DNA from: an uncultured Prochlorococcus sp.
Lineage (GTDB): Bacteria; Cyanobacteriota; Cyanobacteriia; PCC-6307; Cyanobiaceae
Length of the DNA stretch: 54,853 bases
Assembly (NCBI RefSeq): GCF_902522795.1
Contig: NZ_CABYWZ010000011.1
Span: 1-54,853 of the forward strand
Direction: 5' to 3'
Positions 41,721 through 50,158 of the stretch are shown here, one piece after another. Under the pieces are notes generated by a model, which saw nothing but the letters and a program-made list of their open reading frames with translations, ran no database searches and had not been told where the DNA came from. How positions within the stretch are numbered: position 1 is the first letter of the stretch; each line of letters opens with the position of its first letter. A program made the translations under genes and the position numbers.

Positions 41721-43112
41721 TTAAACCTGAAAAATAAACTTTAAAAATTTCTTTACTCTTTCGTAGGGGGGATACCGCAGATTGGAATCAAATAAAAAAC
41801 CTTTAAAAGTAATAGATTTTTGATTTGAAAAATTTCGAAACCCCTCTTCTCCATGAAATTTACCAATTCCACTTTGTCCAACACCTCCAAACGGTAAATT
41901 TGGAATAAGGACTGGTAACATCACATCATTTATACAAATTGTTCCTGAGCTGGTGACTTTTGAAATATGATTATGGATTTTCTTATTGCCTCCAAATAAG
42001 TAGATTGCTAATGGTTTTGATGTTTGACTAATCTGTTTTAAAGCTGATTCCATATCATTTATTCCAATTACTGGAAGTAGCGAACTGAATAGTTCTCTCT
42101 GCAAAATATCTTTTTCATTTAATTTAGTTCTCAGAATTGTAGGAGATATTTTCAACTTTTTTTTACTAAAAGTCCCCCCAAATAAAATTCTTTTTTCTTT
42201 TTTATAGTGTTTTAGAATTTCTATAGTTGATGTAAATTGTTTTTTCTCTAATTTTGATAAGTTTTCGGAAATAATTGGATTATCTCCGTAAAAACTTACA
42301 ATACATTTCTTTAATTTTTCTATAAAAATATTTTCAATTTCTTTATCTACAAACATATGGTTAGGAGCCATGCAGGATTGACCAGAATTAAAAAATTTGC
42401 CCCAAACAATTCTTTTAGCAGCTACTTCTAAATTTGCATTCTTGAAAATAATTACAGGATTTGTTCCACTTAACTCAAGAGTTAGTGGTGTTAAGTTTTT
42501 TGAAGCTAATTTCATTATAGATTTTCCAGTTTCAGTACTTCCTGTAAAAAATATGTGGTCAAAATTTTGTTCAATTAATTTTATGGATTGCTTATAATCT
42601 CCCTCTATTGTCATTAGGACATCTTTACGGAAATATTTGATAGTAAGTTTTTTAATAAGTTTTGAGGTCGAGGGACATTTCTCTGATGGTTTTATAACTG
42701 CAGTATTTCCTGCTGAGAAAATATTTACCAATGGCTTTAAAACATAAAGTAACGGATAATTATAAGGACCAAGAATTAAAACACAACCAAGAGGTTCATA
42801 AATAACTTTGGAGGATGATGGAAATAGATAAAAAGGTGTATCAATCTTTTTTGGTCGCATCCAAGAATTGAGCTTCTTTTTTATGAGTGAAATTTCTTCT
42901 TTCACTAATAGGATTTCTGAAAGCCCTTCAATTTCAGATTTACCTAGATCAATAAAAAGTGATTTTATTATCTCTTTTTTATTTTCATCCAAAAGTTTAG
43001 AAACTATATTGATATGTTGGATCCGCCATTTTATATCTTCAGTTTTACCAGTGAGAACTGTATTTTTTAATTTATAAATGTCTTCTAAATGAAATTTATC
43101 AGAAATTTTCAT
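41721..43112 (-). CDS. Aldehyde dehydrogenase (class 3, fatty-aldehyde type)
   Basis: This NAD(P)-dependent aldehyde dehydrogenase has PLGCVLILGPYNYPL, the catalytic glutamate in LTLELSGTNPVII, the catalytic cysteine in FNSGQSCMAPNH and the C-terminal LPFGGVGQSGIGKFHGEEGF. I chose ATG 43112 (463 residues, MKISDKFHLED); an upstream in-frame ATG at 43178 adds 22 unconserved residues. The lack of a tetramerisation tail and the length fit the class 3 group that oxidises medium- and long-chain aldehydes. The substrate is inferred. Confidence 0.9.
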   Translation of the reverse strand: MKISDKFHLEDIYKLKNTVLTGKTEDIKWRIQHINIVSKLLDENKKEIIKSLFIDLGKSEIEGLSEILLVKEEISLIKKKLNSWMRPKKIDTPFYLFPSSSKVIYEPLGCVLILGPYNYPLLYVLKPLVNIFSAGNTAVIKPSEKCPSTSKLIKKLTIKYFRKDVLMTIEGDYKQSIKLIEQNFDHIFFTGSTETGKSIMKLASKNLTPLTLELSGTNPVIIFKNANLEVAAKRIVWGKFFNSGQSCMAPNHMFVDKEIENIFIEKLKKCIVSFYGDNPIISENLSKLEKKQFTSTIEILKHYKKEKRILFGGTFSKKKLKISPTILRTKLNEKDILQRELFSSLLPVIGINDMESALKQISQTSKPLAIYLFGGNKKIHNHISKVTSSGTICINDVMLPVLIPNLPFGGVGQSGIGKFHGEEGFRNFSNQKSITFKGFLFDSNLRYPPYERVKKFLKFIFQV

Positions 43113-43268
43113 TTTATACCTTTGAATAGTATTAAATATATCAGAGGATAAATTGTAAATAACTAAGGTTTTTAGCAAATTAAATCAAAGTGAATGACTT
43201 ATGAGAAATAATCAAATCTATTAATATTGCCTTTAAAAATTCAAAAATTTCTTGGTTAATATAATTCT

Positions 43269-44159
43269 ATGAGGAAAAAATTTTCAATTAGATTGATATC
43301 TATAAATGAAATACCTGAAGTCACAAACTGGGCAAAGTTAGAAGGATTTTCTCCTGGAATGGATGACGTATCAATTTATAGAAATACAGATAAACAAGGG
43401 GTATGGGTAGCTTGTCTCGACAATAATCCTATAGGTTCTATTGCGTGTATAAAATATAATCCCTCGTATGGTTTTATAGGTTTATTTATCGTTAAAAAAG
43501 AATTCAGAAATAATGGATACGGAGTGAGATTATGGAAACATGCCCTCGAATATTTGAAAAATGTTGATTGTATTGGTCTTGAGGCTGCCCCAGATAGATT
43601 GAATGATTACGCTAAGTGGGGTTTTAGAAAATCTTCTATTACAAATCGATGGAAATTAAATGGTTCTCAAGATTTGCCATTGAGAAATTTCTATAAAGAT
43701 CAATTTCATTCTTTTAAAGTTGTCCCGGGTAATAAAATTTCCTCTGAAGCGGTCTTAATTTATGATGATCAAAGAGAACCTAGTCCCAGACCACATTTTC
43801 TAAATGACTGGTTGAAAAATTCTCATGGTAATGTCAGTGCAATTGTCGATAATAATGGGATGTGCCATGGATTTGGCAGAATAAGACCTTGTGTATTGGA
43901 GGAAAATGAGCAAGGCTGGAGAATCGGACCTCTTTTAGCTGATACCCCACCACTTGCTGAACTATTAATAAGGGAGTTAGTTGGTGATTTAGATGCTCAA
44001 ATCTTATTGGATTGCTCTAATCTGAATCCTTATGCAAATTATCTTTTATCAAGTTTGGGATTTGAGGAAATATCAAAAACTTACAGAATGTATAAAGGTA
44101 TTCAACCTCCCTGCCCAATGAATCAAGTATACGGACTTGCATGCTTGGAGCTGGGGTGA
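43269..44159 (+). CDS. GNAT-family N-acetyltransferase (two domains)
   Basis: The 296-residue protein has an N-terminal GNAT domain with the acetyl-CoA loop KKEFRNNGYGVRLWKHALEYL and EAAPDRLNDYAKWGFRKS. A C-terminal domain of about 130 residues includes GFGRIRPCVLEENEQGWRIGPLLAD, resembling a second, degenerate GNAT fold. This two-part layout occurs in bacterial GNATs of unknown substrate. It is divergent from the aldehyde dehydrogenase gene. Confidence 0.88.
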   Translation: MRKKFSIRLISINEIPEVTNWAKLEGFSPGMDDVSIYRNTDKQGVWVACLDNNPIGSIACIKYNPSYGFIGLFIVKKEFRNNGYGVRLWKHALEYLKNVDCIGLEAAPDRLNDYAKWGFRKSSITNRWKLNGSQDLPLRNFYKDQFHSFKVVPGNKISSEAVLIYDDQREPSPRPHFLNDWLKNSHGNVSAIVDNNGMCHGFGRIRPCVLEENEQGWRIGPLLADTPPLAELLIRELVGDLDAQILLDCSNLNPYANYLLSSLGFEEISKTYRMYKGIQPPCPMNQVYGLACLELG

Positions 44160-44225
44160 ATTCCTTTAAAGCGTATATTTTACGTTTTATTTCTGTAATA
44201 CTGAAATAATTTTGTTTGATTAAAA

Positions 44226-44474
44226 TTATCTTCCAGAAGGTTTCAAAATTTTTTCTACAATATCGGCGTTGATTATAGTGATCTCTCCATTGTCAATATT
44301 GGCAACTTGAAACAAGGTCCATGAATTTGGATTTCTAGCTCCTCCAATACAATCGATAACTTGACCGACCCAATAATTTTCATTCCTTTCCTTAGTATAT
44401 TCGCAATTTTCTTTTTTAATTGCGACATAATCACCAGGCCTAACGAAAAGAAACTCAGGAGTTGCCGAGCTCAC
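44226..44474 (-). CDS. Small conserved protein, DUF3104-like (82 residues)
   Basis: The 82-residue soluble protein has a short beta-rich, SH3-like pattern (FLFVRPGDYVAIKKENC, NENYWVGQVIDCIGGARNP, LFQVANIDNGEITIINAD). This resembles DUF3104-type proteins of marine picocyanobacteria; that assignment is from memory of the family pattern. A LexA-like palindrome lies 15 bp upstream of its start codon, so DNA-damage control is possible. Confidence 0.7.
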   Translation of the reverse strand: MSSATPEFLFVRPGDYVAIKKENCEYTKERNENYWVGQVIDCIGGARNPNSWTLFQVANIDNGEITIINADIVEKILKPSGR

Positions 44475-44488
44475 AATAAATAGCTAAT

Positions 44489-44502
44489 AGTATATACGTA
44501 CT
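44489..44502 (-). promoter_or_regulatory. LexA-like operator upstream of the 82-residue gene
   Basis: The 14-bp AGTATATACGTACT agrees with the published cyanobacterial LexA consensus AGTACWNWTGTACT at 12 of 14 positions and is flanked by ATAGTA/TACTAT arms. It lies 15 bp before the start of the minus-strand gene. Binding is inferred only. Confidence 0.4.
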
Positions 44503-44571
44503 ATAGTAAGTTATTAGTTTTGTTGCTGAACTTTGAATTATTTAGCAAACTAGGGGTAATTCAAAAATAAA

Positions 44572-44664
44572 ATGGAATCAACTGAAATTGCTATATTTTC
44601 AACATTATTGGGGTTAATTTTAGCTTTAACTGACGCTTATATAGAAAGAAATATTCCTGGATAA
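44572..44664 (+). CDS. Tiny single-helix membrane protein (30 residues)
   Basis: ATG 44572 opens a 30-codon frame (MESTEIAIFSTLLGLILALT then DAYIERNIPG): a short acidic N-terminus, one membrane helix and a basic end. The size and pattern resemble the small subunits of photosystems or cytochrome b6f, such as PsaM or PetL, but sequence identity is too weak to name one. Confidence 0.55.
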   Translation: MESTEIAIFSTLLGLILALTDAYIERNIPG

Positions 44665-44935
44665 TATTTCTAATTCATTTCTTAAATTAAATAAGATTTA
44701 AGCTGGTCTAATATGTCGGCACGGCTGGAAACTAATTTTGTAAAAACTAAATATATTAACCCTCCCATTGCGAGTCTTCCGTTAATTTTTTCTAACTGCT
44801 TTAATTTTCTCAAAAATTACTCTTGCGATTAAACAAAATTTATAGGGTATAGAAAATAAAAAAGTATTGATTACATCAGAATTAAAAAAAATTTTAAAAA
44901 ATTTGTAGAAATATTATTTCAAACACGAATTAAAT

Positions 44936-45073
44936 TTAAAGCCAAGCTTCTTTCATCTCAAGATAAAGTCTCTCGCTCTCAGCAGAATTAATTTTGCTGT
45001 CTGTATAGGATTGTTGCTGTTGCTGTTGCTGCTGCTGAATTGAATTAGTATTAGAATTTTGAACTTCGCTCAT
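44936..45073 (-). CDS. Small polyglutamine protein (45 residues)
   Basis: The frame encodes 45 residues with nine consecutive glutamines at positions 13-21 (mixed CAG/CAA codons, so not a pure slippage repeat at the DNA level), then SYTDSKINSAESERLYLEMK and a C-terminal EAWL. The helical C-terminus looks protein-like. No family is recognised. A polyQ tract is unusual in this genus. Confidence 0.5.
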   Translation of the reverse strand: MSEVQNSNTNSIQQQQQQQQQSYTDSKINSAESERLYLEMKEAWL

Positions 45074-45189
45074 TAGAGGGGCTGAATAATTGTGTTTATT
45101 CTCTCATATATAGAGCTTTTTTTGTCAACTTAAATTCTTAAATTTTATTTAAATTTTCTACTTTTTTAATTTTTCTGTTTTGAGTGAAG

Positions 45190-45291
45190 TTATTTCGCTA
45201 CAGTAGTTTTGGCATATAGGAATTTAACTTCCCAATATACAATTCCTAAGAAGATAGCACTTGCAATAATGATTTCAGAAATGGCTAACAT
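45190..45291 (-). CDS. Tiny single-helix membrane protein (33 residues)
   Basis: The 33-residue product (MLAISEIIIASAIFLGIVYW then EVKFLYAKTTVAK) is one membrane helix with a short basic tail, positive-inside. It is preceded on its own strand by about 140 bp without a gene. No family is named; the pattern fits small thylakoid or inner-membrane subunits. Confidence 0.55.
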   Translation of the reverse strand: MLAISEIIIASAIFLGIVYWEVKFLYAKTTVAK

Positions 45292-45437
45292 TTTATTTTT
45301 CCAATACTAATTTAATTTTGGTATCAATTTACACAGAATGCAATAGGTACTAATTACATTTAAGATTTTTTAAAATCTTATTTAATAAATTACGCGTCTA
45401 AATAATATAAAATTTTAAGTAAGATACATTTTTTTTC

Positions 45438-45872
45438 GTGGGAAATTTCATAAATTCAACAACTCTTATACCTTTAATACCTTTAGTAACCTCTTTATTT
45501 ATATTTATTTTATTGGCAAGTTTTAACAGAACACTTAACAGGTTGACAAAACCAGTTACTGCACTGGTTGCATTATCATTATTAAGTTCTGCTTTTATAA
45601 GCACATTTGACTATTTTAAGAAAATAGAAGAAGAATTAGTTTTATCTGAATTTCTCAAATTTTTTGAAGAAAAGAATTTAGTTATACATCTCAATTTAGT
45701 AAATGAAAAAATTATAATTTTTTTCTCATTAATAATGATATTTATTATTGGAATATCTTTTTATAAATTACCTAGAAAAAAAGGTTATGTCACATTGATG
45801 ATTAGCTTAGGATTAATATCTTCTTCGGTGATGCTCTCAATATTGCTAATAGATTTCTCAGCACTAATCTAA
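45438..45872 (+). CDS. Hypothetical 4-helix membrane protein, weakly NDH-5-like
   Basis: The 144-residue protein starts with GTG and has about four hydrophobic segments. The N-terminus TTLIPLIPLVTSLFIFILL resembles the first helix of NuoL/NdhF-type antiporter subunits, but none of the ion-channel helices follow. It could be a short descendant of such a subunit or an unrelated membrane protein. Its 3' end overlaps PTOX by 4 bp in convergent orientation. Confidence 0.65.
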   Translation: MGNFINSTTLIPLIPLVTSLFIFILLASFNRTLNRLTKPVTALVALSLLSSAFISTFDYFKKIEEELVLSEFLKFFEEKNLVIHLNLVNEKIIIFFSLIMIFIIGISFYKLPRKKGYVTLMISLGLISSSVMLSILLIDFSALI

Positions 45873-46387
45873 ACTGCAGCAAGCATTGACAAAGCTTCGT
45901 TAAGTTCTTGGACATGATTTAGTTCATCTTGAGCAATTTCTTTTATTTTTTGATCATTTGGATTATCTATTAAATATTTGGAATAAGTTTTATATGCATG
46001 TTCTTCGATTTTTATATTGACATCATAAGCATTAGCTGGAGAGAGGAAATAATAAAAAACCATGATCCAGTAATAGACAAGCACAAGGTGTCTCGCAAAA
46101 AATCTATCAATCCAAAACCTATCTCCTCCTCTTTTCTCCATTTCTTTAAGATGCTCAGTTTCGTTAATAGCTTGATAAAAATGTTCTTTCATTAAAATCA
46201 TTGTTTTCTCATTTTTAAATCCTAGGGATTCTTTAAAATGAAGAACTGATAGAAATGCAAAATAAGGTGATCTAGCTATAACTTCTAAAACCCAAAATCT
46301 TTGTAAAGATCTACCAGTGTATATGAAGTCTAGGAAGTTAACAGTACTATTCAAAATTAAAGAATTTAATTTCTTCATAAATTTCAT
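45869..46387 (-). CDS. ptox: Plastoquinol terminal oxidase (PTOX/alternative oxidase family)
   Basis: PTOX oxidises plastoquinol with O2 to water, a safety valve for the photosynthetic chain that matters in iron-poor, bright surface waters. The 172-residue diiron protein shows all six ligands: E35 (LEVIARSPYF), E76 and H79 (NETEHLKEM), E128 (IEEHAYKTY), E155 and H158 (DELNHVQEL). Compared with plant PTOX (about 300 residues) it lacks the transit peptide and the exon-8 insertion. A membrane-associated helix lies around 99-116. Confidence 0.93.
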   Translation of the reverse strand: MKFMKKLNSLILNSTVNFLDFIYTGRSLQRFWVLEVIARSPYFAFLSVLHFKESLGFKNEKTMILMKEHFYQAINETEHLKEMEKRGGDRFWIDRFFARHLVLVYYWIMVFYYFLSPANAYDVNIKIEEHAYKTYSKYLIDNPNDQKIKEIAQDELNHVQELNEALSMLAAV

Positions 46388-46533
46388 TTTTCTTTAAGTA
46401 TAATTACTCAGACGCTTTAAGGCTTTAATTTATTGAAGTAATTAACCAAAAATTAATATTTATAGTCTAAAAATTGTTACTTCCATTGAAATATTTTTTT
46501 TTCATGCATTAATTGGATAGATAAAAATTTTAT

Positions 46534-46674
46534 ATGACAACTACTGAAAAAATTGCAAATGCCAAAAAGAGGATTGATGAATTAGAAAGACTTATAAAAT
46601 ATTGGAATAATTCAGACCATAATGAGCCAAAATTAGTAAATTTTACAAGGAACATTGAAAAAAAAGTTGCTTAG
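46534..46674 (+). CDS. Small helical hypothetical protein (46 residues)
   Basis: This 46-residue soluble product begins MTTTEKIANAKKRIDELERL, an amphipathic helix of likely coiled-coil type, followed by IKYWNNSDHNEPKLVNFTR. No ribosome-binding site stands out. Function unknown. Confidence 0.5.
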   Translation: MTTTEKIANAKKRIDELERLIKYWNNSDHNEPKLVNFTRNIEKKVA

Positions 46675-46808
46675 ATTGTGATGATTAAGGCTGATTAACT
46701 TTATCTACTTAAAGTGATTTAATATCTTTGAGGTTTCGAATATTGTTAAATTTTTAAATAGAGCAATTAAACCTATTCTCAAAAACGGTAAGGAAGAAAT
46801 AATCTAAA

Positions 46809-46934
46809 ATGAAAATCTATATGAAAACCTTTTCAAAAAAATATTTAGTTCCGATTAAATTTATACCATGGTTTTTTTGGGCATTTATATCTTTTATGAG
46901 TATATATTTGTGTAAGATAGCCTGGGTAAGTTGA
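46809..46934 (+). CDS. Tiny single-helix membrane protein (41 residues)
   Basis: The 41-residue product has a basic N-terminus (MKIYMKTFSKKYLVPIKF) followed by one aromatic membrane helix (IPWFFWAFISFMSIYLC) with a Lys and Trp at the end. This is positive-inside topology. It ends 13 bp from the convergent 102-residue gene. No family is recognised. Confidence 0.45.
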   Translation: MKIYMKTFSKKYLVPIKFIPWFFWAFISFMSIYLCKIAWVS

Positions 46935-46947
46935 ATAATTAATGAAT

Positions 46948-47256
46948 CTAGCTTCTCCTTAGCCAACTAGGAGCACCGCCAAACCAATCAGATATATCAT
47001 CTTCATTTGGCTTGAAATGATTTTCTTTGTCTAGTCCATCTATCCCAAATGATTGTAAGAGGTTGTCAATCCCCCCATCATTTTTTGTGCCATTCCTTCT
47101 AAAGCTGTTAGCTTTTCTGAGCCAAAGAGAAACTGTAGAATTATGGTGTGCAAATTTCTCAACATATATCCTTTCTTCTAATGTAATTGATTTATCTTGA
47201 GCAATTCTTTTAATTATTCCTTGGATTTTTAGTCTTTTTTCATTACTAAGAAGCAT
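46948..47256 (-). CDS. Hypothetical protein (102 residues)
   Basis: The product is soluble and mostly helical in the first 60 residues (EKRLKIQGIIKRIAQDKSI, TLEERIYVEKFAHHNSTVSL), with a C-terminal FGGAPSWLRRS tail. The N-terminal half could bind nucleic acid but no motif proves this. It is followed by a 302-bp gap. Confidence 0.65.
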   Translation of the reverse strand: MLLSNEKRLKIQGIIKRIAQDKSITLEERIYVEKFAHHNSTVSLWLRKANSFRRNGTKNDGGIDNLLQSFGIDGLDKENHFKPNEDDISDWFGGAPSWLRRS

Positions 47257-47536
47257 TTTTAATAAATTAATTATTCTTTTTATAGGAAGGATTATTAAAT
47301 ATATCTTGTCAATGTTAATTTCAACAAATTCACTATTTTAAAGGGTTTTAAATTAGAAAAGTCTTAAAACACTAAAAAAAGGGATCAACAAGTTACTGTT
47401 AATACGTTTATTCATTTATCAAACTTATAACTCCTGCAAATTAGATAATAAAATCAATTCATTCATTCATAAGAAAACTTTGAAATTAAGATAAGTGGGC
47501 GCAATTATTGCACAATAGTAAAATTGTACTAATATT
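47257..47536. other. AT-rich intergenic region without a recognised gene
   Basis: This 280-bp stretch, with the operator below, fills the gap before the 47559 gene. It contains a short ATTC repeat near 47455-47475 and the left half of an 18-bp palindrome (47525-47542). I see no ORF, tRNA or hairpin terminator of note. The promoter of the 68-residue gene probably lies at its right end. Confidence 0.5.
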
Positions 47537-47550
47537 AGTACAGATGTATT
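47537..47550 (+). promoter_or_regulatory. LexA-like operator before the 68-residue gene
   Basis: AGTACAGATGTATT agrees with the cyanobacterial LexA consensus AGTACWNWTGTACT at 13 of 14 positions and lies 8 bp before the ATG of the next gene. It overlaps a perfect 18-bp palindrome at 47525-47542 (TGTACTAAT/ATTAGTACA). Either or both could bind a dimeric repressor. Confidence 0.5.
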
Positions 47551-47558
47551 ATTAAGAT

Positions 47559-47765
47559 ATGAAAGTGATTTCATCTTCTCCCTATGCCCCTTTTAATTCA
47601 AAAGAGTGGAATTCTCTAATATGCAAAAATGCAAAGTTTGAAAATACTCCAATAAAGATTCAAAAAAAATTTTATAGAACTTTTACTCTAAAAAAGATTG
47701 AAAAAGATAAACTTTTGCAAGAGAAGAATGAATTGCACCAACAAATGCAACTCGTATTCGGATAG
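47559..47765 (+). CDS. Hypothetical protein, candidate SOS-controlled gene (68 residues)
   Basis: The product is basic and partly helical (MKVISSSPYAPFNSKEWNSL, then TLKKIEKDKLLQEKNELHQQ), the C-terminal half being a likely coiled coil. There is no signal or membrane helix. A LexA-like site overlaps the start region, so induction by DNA damage is plausible. It could be a small inhibitor or checkpoint protein, but nothing in the sequence shows this. Confidence 0.6.
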   Translation: MKVISSSPYAPFNSKEWNSLICKNAKFENTPIKIQKKFYRTFTLKKIEKDKLLQEKNELHQQMQLVFG

Positions 47766-47855
47766 AAAAATATTAACTAACAATCTTTTTATTGAATATT
47801 ATTTTACGAGATCCAATTTTTTGTTAGATTAGTAGAAATACAAGAAGGATTTAAT

Positions 47856-48146
47856 TTGGCTGTTGATCGAGAACTTTTAAAAGAAGTTACCCAAGAACTT
47901 TGGAATACCGTAAAAAAACTAAGACCTGAAATAGATCGGCAAACTCGACTTCAATTAGTTTTAAAGGCCTTATTAACTATTGGAGATTTACCAGATCAAA
48001 TGCAAGCTGCCATGGTAGTAGGTGTTTGCGCAGAAATGGATAAAAGTGATGTTGATAATGTTGAATCTAATACACAAACGAAAGATTCAAGCGGAGTTGA
48101 TACATCTACAGGTAGAAAAGTAGTTAGAAGAAGTTCAGCTAAATAA
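47856..48146 (+). CDS. Conserved small hypothetical protein (96 residues)
   Basis: The frame starts at TTG 47856, supported by an AAGAAGGA ribosome-binding site 5-12 bp upstream; the first in-frame ATG (48000) would cut into the conserved helical core. Residues 1-63 are helical (RELLKEVTQELWNTVKKLRP, GDLPDQMQAAMVVGVCAEMD), followed by an S/T/D-rich tail and a basic end RKVVRRSSAK. Function unknown. Confidence 0.7.
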   Translation: MAVDRELLKEVTQELWNTVKKLRPEIDRQTRLQLVLKALLTIGDLPDQMQAAMVVGVCAEMDKSDVDNVESNTQTKDSSGVDTSTGRKVVRRSSAK

Positions 48147-48157
48147 ATTTTAAACGA

Positions 48158-48361
48158 TCATCCTTTAATTTTCTTTGATTCGTTTTTGTTAAGTCTATTG
48201 AATAGGTAATATGAAATTACAAGTAAGAGAGGAACGAATATTGAATGCAAAGTCATCATTAATTCTGTTTGGCCCATTCCTATAAGATTTGACTCGTTTG
48301 GAAGTTGTTCTGACCAAGTGCCAACTAAATGCCAGGCTTGAGGAATTGATAAGAAAAACAT
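48158..48361 (-). CDS. Small single-helix membrane protein (67 residues)
   Basis: The N-terminal half is polar with aromatic residues (SIPQAWHLVGTWSEQLPNES), and the C-terminal half has one membrane helix (MMTLHSIFVPLLLVISYYLF) and a basic tail NRLNKNESKKIKG. This predicts the N-terminus outside and the tail in the cytoplasm. No family is recognised. Confidence 0.65.
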   Translation of the reverse strand: MFFLSIPQAWHLVGTWSEQLPNESNLIGMGQTELMMTLHSIFVPLLLVISYYLFNRLNKNESKKIKG

Positions 48362-48478
48362 ATAAGAGCTATAAGTTAAGTTTATGTTCAGATAAAGATT
48401 ATCATTATTGAACGTTTTTGCTTTCTTTATTCTTATTTCTTAACTAAGTATTTGTAGAGTTATAAAAAATAACTTGAT

Positions 48479-50008
48479 TCATAAATTTATTTTCTTAAGA
48501 AGAGTTTTAAACTCTTTTTTACCAATAATTTTTTCAGCTGCGTAAGCGCCACTTGCTGAAACAGCAGGAATTCCAATACCTGGAAATGTACTTGCACCGC
48601 AAGTAAACAAATTTTTCACTGGAGTTTTGCAGCCTGGGAAAAGACCTTTTGCTGCAGATAATGCAGGGCCGTAACTACCGCAATAGGTATTGGTGAATTT
48701 TTTATGAGTGATTGGTGTGCCTAGCATCTTTAAATCAATCCTTTCATCTATGTCAGGGATGAATTTTCGCACTGCATTAAGGAATATTGAACATCTTTCT
48801 TCTTTCAAATTTCTATATTCTAATTCCTTTGGATTTAGGTTTTCCCAAATTTCCCAAGGTTCATTTGCGGGAGTATATCCATGAAGAACATGTTTCCCTT
48901 CAGGGGCCATATTTTTATCTAAAACAGATGGGATTGAAAATACAGCTATATTTCTTTCTGCGGTTATACCTTTTTCCCACTCATCAACATGTATGGCATG
49001 TATTGGCAAATTTTCAAGACCATCAGCATCAAAACCTAGATGTATATGAAGGAAAGAATCACATTTATTAGGGTTCAAAACTTTTGTATTCCATCTTTTT
49101 GAAATTTCATTTGGAATTAACTTTTTTAAATTCCAAACATCAGTATTTGTGACAACAGATTCACAACTGTAACTAGAACCATTATTAAGAGTTATGCCTG
49201 TAGCTAAATTTTTATTGAAGTTAATTGTCTTTACTCTCGAAGAAAGAATTAATTCTCCTCCATTTTTTTTAAATCCATTAATTAAGGCTTTTACGATAGA
49301 TTCACTACCTCCTTTGGGGTATTCAAGGTATGAATTTGGTTCAAACCACTCGTTAAATAAAGTAGCCATCGCAGCTGTATTTGTATCATGCATTGACATA
49401 CCACTTATCAAAAAGCTCAATAAATCAACCCAATTTCTGAGAAAAGGATCCTCTAGATGATTATTTACTAAATTTCCAAAGCCTTTATTAATTTTTGGTA
49501 TTTGATTGATATTAGGTAAAAATTTTGAGGTTAAATTTATTAGATCTAAGAAATTTATCGATTCGGGAGAAAATGAGAGTAAAGGTATTTCATTTATTAT
49601 TTGGCTAAGAGGTTTTATTCCAGAAATAAATGATTCCCATTCTTGAACAGATTTCACACCTCTTAAAGTTTTAATTGTTTGTTTAAAAGGTTCTTCCCCC
49701 ACATCAAGATTAAAATTGCCTTCTGGGACAATTACTTGCCAACCTTTGTATTGAAATAGTTCAACTTCTTCATCAAGTAATTTAAGAATTTGCCCTAGGG
49801 GATTAGTTGTCGGCCATTTACCTATTCCACTCCACAACGAAGGACCTGATTCGAAAGTGTAACCATTTCTTTTGAAACTGTGGGCAACACCTCCTGGCTG
49901 GCTATGAGCTTCACATATAAGTACTTTTTTGCCTGACAAAGCGAGGATAGAACCGCAACATAATCCCCCTATTCCACTACCTATTATTACAACATCGTAC
50001 TTTTCCAT
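48479..50008 (-). CDS. CRTISO/phytoene desaturase-family FAD oxidoreductase
   Basis: This 509-residue flavoprotein has the dinucleotide fold VIIGSGIGGLCCGSILALSG (residues 8-27), HSQPGGVAHSF and the C-terminal NLFTCGASTFPGIGIPAVSASG, both typical of carotenoid isomerase/desaturase and retinol saturase-like proteins. It differs from the principal CrtH in its FESGPSLWSGIG substrate-loop sequence, so it may be a second, divergent paralogue. The substrate is not determined; a carotenoid or related polyene is likely. Confidence 0.85.
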   Translation of the reverse strand: MEKYDVVIIGSGIGGLCCGSILALSGKKVLICEAHSQPGGVAHSFKRNGYTFESGPSLWSGIGKWPTTNPLGQILKLLDEEVELFQYKGWQVIVPEGNFNLDVGEEPFKQTIKTLRGVKSVQEWESFISGIKPLSQIINEIPLLSFSPESINFLDLINLTSKFLPNINQIPKINKGFGNLVNNHLEDPFLRNWVDLLSFLISGMSMHDTNTAAMATLFNEWFEPNSYLEYPKGGSESIVKALINGFKKNGGELILSSRVKTINFNKNLATGITLNNGSSYSCESVVTNTDVWNLKKLIPNEISKRWNTKVLNPNKCDSFLHIHLGFDADGLENLPIHAIHVDEWEKGITAERNIAVFSIPSVLDKNMAPEGKHVLHGYTPANEPWEIWENLNPKELEYRNLKEERCSIFLNAVRKFIPDIDERIDLKMLGTPITHKKFTNTYCGSYGPALSAAKGLFPGCKTPVKNLFTCGASTFPGIGIPAVSASGAYAAEKIIGKKEFKTLLKKINL

Positions 50009-50047
50009 TAAATATTTACTTTACTCTTCTCGCAAAACTAATTAGTT

Positions 50048-50158
50048 TTAGACAAGTGTATTAGTTGAAGTCGTAATACTTAGTACAACAGCTAGGAAAA
50101 ATATGTAAGGGACTGCTTTTAAGGGGATGTATCCTTGACTTTTAGAGATGAAATCCAT
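50048..50158 (-). CDS. Small membrane protein (36 residues)
   Basis: From ATG 50158 the product is MDFISKSQGYIPLKAVPY followed by one helix IFFLAVVLSITTSTNTLV. Upstream in-frame ATGs (50215, 50284) would add about 42 basic, less helix-like residues, so the shorter start is preferred but uncertain. No family is recognised. Confidence 0.4.
   Translation of the reverse strand: MDFISKSQGYIPLKAVPYIFFLAVVLSITTSTNTLV

Noticed and set aside
44713..44832. 39-codon plus-strand ORF in the gap before the polyQ gene
   Set aside because: Length is near chance for this base composition, no ribosome-binding site is visible, and the product has no clear helix or domain. It may still be real, so it is recorded here.
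47455..47475. Short ATTC tandem repeat
   Set aside because: Only three or four units; expected by chance in AT-rich sequence.
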